DNA from: Sphingobium lactosutens
Lineage (GTDB): Bacteria > Pseudomonadota > Alphaproteobacteria > Sphingomonadales > Sphingomonadaceae
Direction: 5' to 3'
Assembly (NCBI RefSeq): GCF_013393185.1
Contig: NZ_QJQX01000073.1
Span: 91,401-155,400, forward strand
DNA length: 64,000 nt
The position numbers and the translations under genes were made by a program. This document shows positions 57,503 to 64,000 of this stretch, piece after piece. The notes beneath the pieces are model-generated. The model was given only the letters and a program-made list of their open reading frames with translations, was not told the origin of the DNA and made no database searches. Each line of letters starts with the position of its first letter. Positions within the stretch are counted from its first letter, which is position 1.

Positions 57503-59074
57503 TCAATAGTTGGTGAATCCAGTCTTCAGGTTGATCCCAAGCTTCTGATAGATTTTCATCGCCGACGCATGGCCACCCAATGTCGCAAGGCCGCCGGGAT
57601 AGGTCGTGCAACCGGTCAGGAACAGGCCGTCAATGCCCGGTATCTGATATTGCGACAGTTCCGGCGTGGGGCGGGCGCCCATCAACTGGTCGGCAGTCAT
57701 GGAAATACCCATGATGTCGCCGCGCCGCATGATGCGGCTGTGCCGGTTATGATCCTCCGGACATTCGATCAGACGTTTCAGTGTCTTCAATCGGTCGATA
57801 TTCTTCGTGAACTTGCAGAACCAATCGAACAGCGCGTCCCCCGCCCGCTGCTTGTCGACCGCCCATCCGTCCTCCGTCTGATAGGGCGCAAAGCAATAGA
57901 GATAGAGGGCGGCCATGCCATCGGGTGCGCGGCTGGGGTCGAAATTGCTCTGCGGCCCACCCAGCGGTTGCAGCACGTCATAGGGAAATTCGTTGCGCCG
58001 ATAGGCTTCGAATGGCCGCATAAAATTTTCCCAGTCAGGTTCCATGCATTCAACCAGAATCGCCTCATCATAGGCTTCGCCGCCGATCCACTGAATACGC
58101 TCCGACAGGGCGATCTGCTGGTTGATCGCGCCATATTCCGACAGCTTGACCGCTGCCGCGCGCGCGGCGATCCCCTTGACGATGCCCGGCACCATCCGGC
58201 CCATGTCCCAGGGATGGAGATTGGCGACCATCGCCTTGCGGACGCGGATTTCCTCGCCGCCGTCCGTGATCACGCCGTCGATCCGGCCGCCGCCGCCGAA
58301 GAACTGTTCGACCGTGACGCCAGTGCGCAGTTCCCCGCCATGATGTTTCAGGCAGGCGATCATTGCATTGGTCACGCTCTTGGCGCCGCCCACAACCGTC
58401 GCCATACAATATTTGTGGACCAGCCCCAGGATCAGATACATGGTCAGGCCCGTGCCCGGATAATCCGGCGCGCTCATCACCTCCTACGCCCATTTCGCCA
58501 TATGGACCTTCACATGGGGGGATTCGAACCGGGCGTTCAGGAAGTCGATGACATTGCCTTCCAACTCGACGCGGATCTTGCGGCCCTTGGCGCTGTCGTT
58601 GAGCAGGCGCATGAAACCCTCATGCGGCATGGGTGGCATGAAGAAGCCGCGCGACAGCAGCGGCAGCAGCTCGTTCGCTTCCTCGACCAGTTGGGTATAA
58701 GCGCGCGCATCCCGTTCCGAAATGCGTGCGATCTCCTTCACCGCCCGGTCGAAATCGGTATAGCTGATCAGGCCCGCGCCATTGGGATGAGGCGACGCGA
58801 AAGGCGCGGGCGTATAGGCGAATTCCAGGCCGAAGCGCGTCTCCAGCTCCAGCTCATTATCCTTGAGCGCCGGGTTGGCGAGCAGCATGAGATAACCCAT
58901 GGCATGGCCGTCATGGATGAAGCGCGGATCGGGTTGAACCGACACCACGCCGCCACCACATTGTTCCTCCCGCTCCAGCTCCAGCACCAGCACCGACAGG
59001 CCAGCCTTGGCAAGATAGCAGGCGGTGGTCAGCGAATTGCTGCCCGCACCGACGACGACGAAATCATAGGCCAT
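57503..59074 (-). pseudogene. Phytoene desaturase-like FAD oxidoreductase with in-frame stop
   Basis: One continuous frame of about 523 codons interrupted by TAG at 58484-58486. N-terminal part: FAD motif DFVVVGAGSNSLTTACYLAKAG (3-24), VVSVQPDPRFIHDGHAMGY. C-terminal part: GTGLTMYLILG...GGAKSVTNAMIACLKHHGGELRTG and FLTGCTTYPGGLATLGGHASAM. The residues around the stop (AKWA-stop-EVMSAP) fit family sequence if the stop replaces Ser (TCG). An AGGAGG sequence overlaps the stop, and GTG/ATG codons follow, so re-initiation giving a two-piece protein is conceivable but the spacing is poor. Members desaturate or oxidise isoprenoid-like chains. Most likely a recent nonsense mutation; readthrough not excluded. 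Confidence 0.8.
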
Positions 59075-59630
59075 TCATTGTCCTCTCGATGCAGTGGGCA
59101 GCAACTGCTCGCGGAAATAGACGTTCGAGCGGGTCGGATCCGACATGCGCTCGATAAAGGGACGGCCCGCAATGGCCGTGACGATCGCCCCTTGAAAGCG
59201 AAGAAGAACAGGTCCGGATCGGGCGCGTCCTCACTCGTGCAGCAGACGGACACGATCAGGGGCGCCAGCAGATTGTGGATCGGCTTGACCAGCTTCTGGA
59301 AGATATAATCGCTCTGTTCATTCTGCCGTACCAGTTCGCTGAGTACGAATTTGGCGATCAGGGGATTGTCGCAGGTGGCGTCGACCAGCGCTTGATCCGC
59401 CTTATCCGCGCCGCCGCTCACGATCCTCCTCACAGGCCCGAGGGCAGACAGAAGATGATCGCGAGGGTGTCGACCGCCGCGTGCCACAGATCGGCCTTCG
59501 ACCCGAACTGATGCTTGATCAGCGCCGGGTCGACGCCCGCCTGGGCAGCGATGTGCCGTACGCTGGCGCCATCGAAACCCTGGGCCGCAAAAGCCTCCAG
59601 CGCGACTGCCAGCAACCGCTCGGCGCCCGT
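59075..59630 (-). pseudogene. TetR-family regulator with two frameshifts
   Basis: Three frames are needed to read the gene. Frame 1 (from about 59630) gives AERLLAVALEAFAAQGFDGASVRHIAAQAGVDPALIKHQFGSKADLWHAAV, a good TetR DNA-binding domain. Near 59462 it shifts to ALGPVRRIVSGGADKADQALVDATCDNPLIAKFVLSELVRQNEQ, the effector domain. Near 59190 (a G run) it shifts again to AIVTAIAGRPFIERMSDPTRSNVYF and a stop at 59075. Its stop touches the start of the FAD oxidoreductase gene, so it once led that operon. The N-terminal side is cut at a poly-C run (59632-59646). Confidence 0.8.
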
Positions 59631-59693
59631 GCCCCCCCCCCGCCCCCACGCCTGTCAGCGCCGGAGATCGCCGCCATCTACCGCGACAATGCG

Positions 59694-60245
59694 ATGCTCA
59701 TTCGCCTAGGCATGATCCTGGGTCTGGCGGGCATTGCCGGCTTCATCGCGCTGGTCTGCGTCATCACGACGCAGATGCGGCACATGCACACCTCCAGCCG
59801 ATTGCCGGCTGACCTGCAACTGGGCGCGGGCGCCATCGGCGTGCTGACGTTGATGTTCCCGAACATGGTGCTGGCGATCGCCGCCTTCCGTCCGGAGCGC
59901 GACCCCGCCCTGACCCAGATGCTCAACGACATCGCCTGGTTGTTTTTCATCCCCGCCTTCCCGACTTTCCTGGCGCAGTTCGGCGCGATCGCCATCGGCG
60001 CGCTGACCGACAAGCGTCCCAACCCCGTCTTTCCGCGCTGGGCCGGTTATCTGAACATCTGGCTCGCGCTGCTGCTGGTGCGAGGCGCCTTCGCCTATAT
60101 CTTCCGCACCGGCCCGTTTGCATGGAACGGCCTTCTGTCCTTCTGGATCACGGCCTCGGCTTTCTTTGTCTGGCTCATCATCATGACGCCGCTGACGCTC
60201 AGCGCGATCAATCGCACCTCTCAAGGCGATACCCATCATGCATGA
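59694..60245 (+). pseudogene. Multi-spanning membrane protein, N-terminally truncated
   Basis: 183 residues from the ATG at 59694, with open frame upstream (LSAPEIAAIYRDNAMLIRLG) that also looks like the family and runs into the poly-C run. Five hydrophobic segments are visible. The wording LPADLQLGAGAIGVLTLMFPNMVLAIAAFRPERDPALTQMLNDIAWLFF is that of membrane proteins found beside cytochrome oxidase subunit III-like genes in actinobacteria and sphingomonads. The missing N-terminus probably held one further helix. It overlaps the next gene by 8 bp. No function is known. Confidence 0.6.
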
Positions 60246-60597
60246 CATAAGATCAGTCCAGCACGCCCACACCAAACGCATCCGCAGCGAGCCCAGCCGC
60301 TGGGCGATCCTGTTCGGTCTGGGCTTCATCGGCGTCAAGATCATCGAATATGGCGAGAAGATCGCGGCCGGGATCAATCCGACCACCAACAATTTCTTCA
60401 TGTTCTACTTCAGCTTCACGGGCATCCATCTGTCGCATGTGACCGCAGGGTTGGGGACTCTGGCCTTCATCCGCACCCGCTGTAACGCGCCCCTCGCTCC
60501 CAACGGCATCAAGGCAATCGAGGGATGCGTCCTGTTCTGGCATCTGGTGGATATATTGTGGGTGATCCTGTTCGCCATCCTCTATCTGCATCAGTGA
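60238..60597 (+). pseudogene. Cytochrome c oxidase subunit III/NorE-like protein, shortened
   Basis: 119 residues. The retained part is convincing: NFFMFYFSFTGIHLSHVTAGLG and EGCVLFWHLVDILWVILFAILYLHQ are the last helices of subunit III-like (NorE) proteins. Normal length is about 190-200 residues; the first two helices are missing, and the N-terminus MHDIRSVQHAHTKRIRSEPS is unrelated. It lies between the membrane protein and a NorF/COX4-like gene, the usual order of such small modules. Probably an internal deletion product, inactive. Confidence 0.65.
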
Positions 60598-60604
60598 GCG
60601 CGTC

Positions 60605-60873
60605 ATGAAGCATGCCATCCAGTCCCCGGTCATGACCTGGGCCATATTCGTCGCGGCTACGCTCGCCTCCTATCTGTGCCAGTTGGAGGCAATGCCGTTC
60701 GACCCGCGCATCATAGGGTCGGCGATCCTGGTGATCGCCTTTTCAAGGTGCGGCTGATCGGCCTGTGCTATATGGAGATCGACGAAGCGATCCTGCCGTT
60801 GCGCCTCGCCTTCGAGGCGTGGGTCATCGTCGTCGCTGTCGTACTGCTCGTGCTCTTCTGGATCGCGAGATGA
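60605..60873 (+). pseudogene. COX4/NorF-like small membrane protein with frameshift
   Basis: Frame 1 begins MKHAIQSPVMTWAIFVAATLASYLCQLEAMPF and continues to IGSAILVIAF, then shifts within a T run near 60742. The other frame continues KVRLIGLCYMEIDEAILPLRLAFEAW and a second hydrophobic helix to a stop at 60871-60873. One added T would restore a protein of about 90 residues with three membrane segments, typical of prokaryotic cytochrome oxidase subunit IV/NorF. Recent inactivation or sequencing error. Confidence 0.7.
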
Positions 60874-60878
60874 AGAAA

Positions 60879-60910
60879 TAGCGCGATCGGGAAATGGCCC
60901 GACCGCGCTA
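60879..60910. terminator. Bidirectional hairpin
   Basis: A 13-bp stem with one mismatch (TAGCGCGATCGGG / CCCGACCGCGCTA) and loop AAATGG, between the NorF-like and PF10118-like remnants. Confidence 0.6.
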
Positions 60911-60924
60911 GGTGGAGAGAAGGG

Positions 60925-61345
60925 TCAGGCCGCTTGCGGGATTGTGTCCGGCACGTCCGCAAAGCTCACCCGGATCGGATCCCGCCGCTTGTAGAATTCC
61001 AGCGCCTTGGTGATGCGCGCGGGCACCTTCAGCTTCGCCGGGTCATATTAGGGCATCACAAGCCGCAGCATTCGGGCAGCATATACCCAGTTGGCGGCGC
61101 GCGAGCCGCTTTTCCCGCTTGATCGAGGCGCGACGCTCCGCCGGCGCCATGTCGGCGCGATAAACCTCCAGCACGATCCGCGTCGCAAGGTCGAACAGCA
61201 TATGGATGTGCCAGAAGGAATAAGCGAGTCCGGCGAGCCGCACGAAATAATTGCCTGACACGGCCTTGAACGCCTTATGGCAGGTAGCGCAATGCTCGAA
61301 CTCCTCCGCCACATGCCATTGACGCGACCATGCGTTGATATTGGC
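60925..61345 (-). pseudogene. PF10118-like metal-dependent hydrolase remnant
   Basis: The best-preserved part is QWHVAEEFEHCATCHKAFKAVSGNYFVRLAGL (about 61310-61200), whose WHxxEExEH pattern is that of predicted metal-dependent hydrolases (Pfam PF10118). The frame then breaks near 61105 (continuing ANWVYAARMLRLVMP), meets a stop near 61050, and a short tail (YDPAKLKVPARITKALEFYKRRDPIRV) extends to a stop at 60925. The N-terminal part is missing; it is joined at about 61340 to an AraC fragment. Inactive. Confidence 0.65.
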
Positions 61346-61500
61346 GCGGGAAGGGCGGCTGGGTGCCAAGGATATCGCCCGTGCTCTGGGCTTCCGGAAC
61401 CATGAGAGCTTGCGCCGCGCCTTTCTGAAATGGACGGGCGAGCCATTGGGCCGCTGGCGTGCCGGTCAGCCGGTCAGCCGCCGCAGCGTTAGGGCGAATC
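61335..61500 (+). pseudogene. AraC-family regulator fragment (C-terminal helix-turn-helix only)
   Basis: About 45 residues: LAREGRLGAKDIARALGFRNHESLRRAFLKWTGEPLGRWRAG. This is the second helix-turn-helix of an AraC protein. Nothing precedes it except the truncated PF10118-like gene on the other strand, so about 80 percent of the regulator is gone. Confidence 0.65.
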
Positions 61501-61510
61501 CGATGCCTGA

Positions 61511-62101
61511 TCAATGCAACGCGGCGAAGGCGATCTCGATCCATTCACGCAGGCTGTGGCTGTCGTCCACCAGCCAGTGCCGAAAGGCGGTGGTGTAGAG
61601 CATCGACACGGCAACGACCTGCGCATGAATTTGAAAGGCCGCGTCCCCTTCCGCGCCGACCCGATCAATGATGAGTTCCGCAAATTCGCGCTGCCAGTCA
61701 TTGAGTCCCTGATGCATGCGGCGCGCGAGGGCGGGCGTGTCGAAGATCAGCCGGGTCTTTATCCGCGCCGCGTCGCTATGCAGGGACTCCTCCATGGCGA
61801 GCGCCTGGTAAGCCCATTTGATCCGCTCCACCGACTCTTTCGGCCCGTCCGCCGAGCGCAGCCGGTTGCGCATAAAGTCCCCCTCCCACCGGTCGACGGA
61901 AAGAAATACGATGTCGTCCTTCTTCGCGAAATAACGGAACAGCGTTCGACGGGAGATGCCCGCCTCCTGGGCAAGCTCCGTCATGCTCACAGCATCGAAA
62001 CCGCGTTCAAGGAACAGCCGGAGCGCAAGTTCTACGATATGCTGGCGCTGAAGGGCGATGCGGCCTTCCGCCCGTTCCGGCCTGTCATCGCGTCGCGCCA
62101 A
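61511..62101 (-). CDS. TetR-family regulator
   Basis: 197 residues if translation begins at the TTG at 62101 (AAAGG upstream); a longer frame from 62206 adds a Cys- and Pro-rich leader without similarity. DNA-binding domain: IVELALRLFLERGFDAVSMTELAQEAGISRRTLFRYFAKKDDIV (about residues 22-65). The effector domain is complete to the stop, with helical segments of normal length. It appears intact within a decaying neighbourhood. Its former targets (AraC, PF10118, NorEF-like genes) are broken, so its present role is unclear. Confidence 0.85.
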   Translation of the reverse strand: MARRDDRPERAEGRIALQRQHIVELALRLFLERGFDAVSMTELAQEAGISRRTLFRYFAKKDDIVFLSVDRWEGDFMRNRLRSADGPKESVERIKWAYQALAMEESLHSDAARIKTRLIFDTPALARRMHQGLNDWQREFAELIIDRVGAEGDAAFQIHAQVVAVSMLYTTAFRHWLVDDSHSLREWIEIAFAALH

Positions 62102-62392
62102 AATGTACGCCTTTCTGCCTTGCAAGACCGCTGTTCGATAGACCAAATCTCGACTTCCACAAGACCCGCATGGAGCTGCAACTGGGGGCGCAGCGGCAAA
62201 GAGCATTGCCGCTTCGAAAACGGCCCCACCTGCGGCCGGCGCGATGACTCATAGGCCCCAAGCGGTAAAGATGCCGCATTGTTCAACGTGCGTTGCGGCA
62301 GCAAACAGCGCGTCAAAGTTTTTGAAAGCTACGAATTTCCCAATTGTACGATCTGGAGCATTTCCCGCTTTTGATGCGCCGAGACAACCCAT

Positions 62393-64000
62393 TCACATAT
62401 TGGGATAATTTGGTCCTCCGCCGCCTTCGGGAACGACCCAGTTGATATTCTGGGTGGGATCCTTGATGTCGCACGTCTTGCAATGGACGCAATTCTGCGC
62501 GTTGATCTGGAACTTGGGATCGCCCTCTTCCTGACCGACCACTTCATAGACGCCCGCTGGACAGTAGCGCTGCGCCGGCTCGTCATAAAGGGGCAGATTG
62601 TAGCTGATCGGAACCGATGGGTCTTTCAGCTGGAGATGGACCGGCTGGTCCTCCTCATGATTGGTGTTGGAGAGGAACACCGACGACAGCCGATCGAAGC
62701 TGATCACATTGTCCGGCTTGGGATAGGCGATCTTGCTGGCGTGGTCCTTGGTCCACAGCTTCTCGCAATCGGGCTTGTGCTTCATCGTGAAGGGCAGGCC
62801 GATTTTCAGCGTGCGCATCCACATGTCGATGCCCGCCAGCAGCGTGCCGATCGTGTTGCCGAACTTGGCCAGCAGCGGCTCGGCATTCTTCACCAGTTGC
62901 AGCTCGTCAGCGATCCAGCTGGAGCGCAGGGTCGCGTCATAGTCGTCGAGCGCATCGCCAGAGCGGTCGGCCTGCACTGCGGCGAACGCTGCCTCGGCCG
63001 CCAGCATGCCCGACTTCATCGCGGTATGCGTGCCCTTGATCCGGGGCACGTTCACGAAGCCCGCCGAACAGCCGATCAGCGCGCCGCCGGGGAAGGCCAG
63101 TTTCGGGATCGACTGCCAGCCGCCCTCGTTGATCGCGCGTGCGCCATAGGAAACGCGGCGCCCGCCCTCGAGGAATTTGCGGATTTCCGGATGCTGCTTC
63201 CATCGCTGGAACTCCTCGAACGGATAGAGATGCGGATTGCGATAGCCCAGCCCCACGACGAAGCCCAGCGCCACCTGGCCATTGGCCTGGTGATAGAGGA
63301 AGCCCCCCCCGTAAGCATCGGTCAGCGGCCAGCCCTGCGAGTGAATGACCAGGCCCGGCTTGTGCTTGGCCGGATCGATGTCCCACAATTCCTTCATGCC
63401 CAGGCCATAAACCTGCGGCTCGCTGTCCGCGTCGAGCGCGAACTGGCGTTTCAATATCTTGGTCAGGTGGCCGCGCGCCCCTTCGGCGAAGAAGGTGTAT
63501 TTGGCGTGCAGTTCGAGGCCCGGCTGATAGTCGGGCTTGCGATTGCCCTCGCGGTCGATGCCCATGTCGCCGGTGGCCACGCCCTTCACGCTGCCATCCT
63601 CATGGTAGAGGATCTCCGCCGCGGCAAAGCCGGGGAAGATCTCCACGCCCAGCCCCTCGGCCTGCTCGGCCAGCCAGCGGCAGAGGTTACCCAGCGATCC
63701 GGTATAGGCGCCCTTGTTGTGCATCCAGCCCGGCGTCAGGAGATGCGGCATCGCGATCTTGCCGGTCTTGGTCAGCATCCAGTGCTGATTGTCGGTGACG
63801 GGGGTTTCGGCCAGCGAACAGCCCATGTCGCGCCACTGCGGGATCAGCTCATCCAGCGCCTTGGGATCGATCACTGCGCCCGACAGGATATGGGCGCCGA
63901 TCTCCGACCCCTTTTCCAGCACGCACACCGCCAGTTCCTGACCCGCATCATTGGCCAACTGCTTGCACCGGATCGCCGCCGACAGTCCCGCAGGCCCACC
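62393..64000 (-). CDS. Electron-transfer flavoprotein-ubiquinone oxidoreductase, 5' end outside window
   Basis: The visible part is 536 codons; the frame stays open to the window edge with GGPAGLSAAIRCKQLA, the FAD-binding start, so only about 15-20 residues are missing. C-terminal [4Fe-4S] ligands are in YCPAGVYEVV and NCVHCKTCDIKDPTQNINW. Ubiquinone and FAD-domain features such as GAHILSGAVIDPKAL and TFFAEGARGHLTK are those of ETF-QO. It transfers electrons from ETF, reduced by acyl-CoA dehydrogenases, to the membrane quinone pool. It is a housekeeping enzyme of fatty acid and amino acid oxidation and may mark the return to core genome. Confidence 0.95.
   Translation of the reverse strand, partial: GGPAGLSAAIRCKQLANDAGQELAVCVLEKGSEIGAHILSGAVIDPKALDELIPQWRDMGCSLAETPVTDNQHWMLTKTGKIAMPHLLTPGWMHNKGAYTGSLGNLCRWLAEQAEGLGVEIFPGFAAAEILYHEDGSVKGVATGDMGIDREGNRKPDYQPGLELHAKYTFFAEGARGHLTKILKRQFALDADSEPQVYGLGMKELWDIDPAKHKPGLVIHSQGWPLTDAYGGGFLYHQANGQVALGFVVGLGYRNPHLYPFEEFQRWKQHPEIRKFLEGGRRVSYGARAINEGGWQSIPKLAFPGGALIGCSAGFVNVPRIKGTHTAMKSGMLAAEAAFAAVQADRSGDALDDYDATLRSSWIADELQLVKNAEPLLAKFGNTIGTLLAGIDMWMRTLKIGLPFTMKHKPDCEKLWTKDHASKIAYPKPDNVISFDRLSSVFLSNTNHEEDQPVHLQLKDPSVPISYNLPLYDEPAQRYCPAGVYEVVGQEEGDPKFQINAQNCVHCKTCDIKDPTQNINWVVPEGGGGPNYPNM

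Noticed and set aside
57503..58480. Two separate FAD oxidoreductase genes
   Set aside because: Both halves are in the same frame, directly abut at a TAG, and together make one family-length protein, so a nonsense mutation is simpler.
59028..61500. Prophage or plasmid boundary in the decaying segment
   Set aside because: No integrase, att-like repeat or tRNA was seen; the remnants look like ordinary chromosomal genes broken by small deletions.

Overview
The window looks like part of a sphingomonad chromosome or megaplasmid (Sphingobium, Novosphingobium or Sphingomonas type; inferred, not tested). The reasons are the high-GC alphaproteobacterial coding style, three large TonB-dependent receptors with the sphingomonad-type IVVTA(Q/R)KR plug start, and a density of oxygenases and acyl-CoA enzymes that is typical of catabolic islands in this group. 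No tRNA, rRNA, CRISPR array, intact transposase or replication gene was seen.

Layout. (1) 1-19.4 kb: short divergent units. They hold two AttH/CrtC-like lipocalin-fold proteins, a Rieske oxygenase, a luciferase-like monooxygenase, a TonB receptor, two crotonases, a MarR regulator, a lipoyl-less E2 acyltransferase domain, an epoxide-hydrolase-like protein, a Gal80-like oxidoreductase, an SDR, an old yellow enzyme, two kinase-fold phosphotransferases, a zinc alcohol dehydrogenase and a Rieske ferredoxin. (2) 19.5-24.7 kb: a tight five-gene acyl-CoA operon (condensing-enzyme/DUF35 fusion, SCP-x-type thiolase, MaoC hydratase, CitE-like lyase, acyl-CoA dehydrogenase). (3) 25-41 kb: regulator remnants, a P450-GMC oxidoreductase operon, a second TonB receptor, a third AttH-like protein flanked by epoxide-hydrolase-like genes, a thiolase/ACAD11-like dehydrogenase pair, a second MarR, a second OYE and an SDR. 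(4) 41-57 kb: a third TonB receptor, then a six-gene plus-strand operon (P450, Rieske oxygenase, AttH-like, SDR, SnoaL-like, luciferase-like) convergent with a five-gene minus-strand operon (crotonase, kinase, SnoaL-like, AttH-like, TetR), plus a 2Fe-2S ferredoxin and a further kinase. (5) 57-62 kb: a decaying segment in which at least six genes carry frameshifts, stops or truncations. (6) 62.4-64 kb: ETF-ubiquinone oxidoreductase, cut by the window end.

How it may work (inference). TonB receptors import a poorly soluble, probably terpenoid- or steroid-like compound. P450s and Rieske oxygenases, with the two small ferredoxins, hydroxylate it. GMC, MDR, SDR and OYE enzymes adjust the oxidation state. 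AttH-like and NTF2-fold proteins probably hydrate, dehydrate or isomerise intermediates. Crotonases, thiolases, acyl-CoA dehydrogenases and the thiolase/DUF35 operon shorten CoA thioesters, and ETF-QO passes electrons to quinone. Kinase-fold proteins together with an ACAD11-like dehydrogenase suggest removal of a hydroxyl group by phosphorylation and elimination. The substrate cannot be read from the sequence.

The strongest new observation is a recurring 16-bp operator-like site (ideal form GGTATGCTAGCATACC) in nine intergenic regions between 1.3 and 41.3 kb, mostly 25-110 bp from a start codon. It would tie these scattered units into one regulon. A second is the repeated co-location of AttH-like and NTF2-fold genes.
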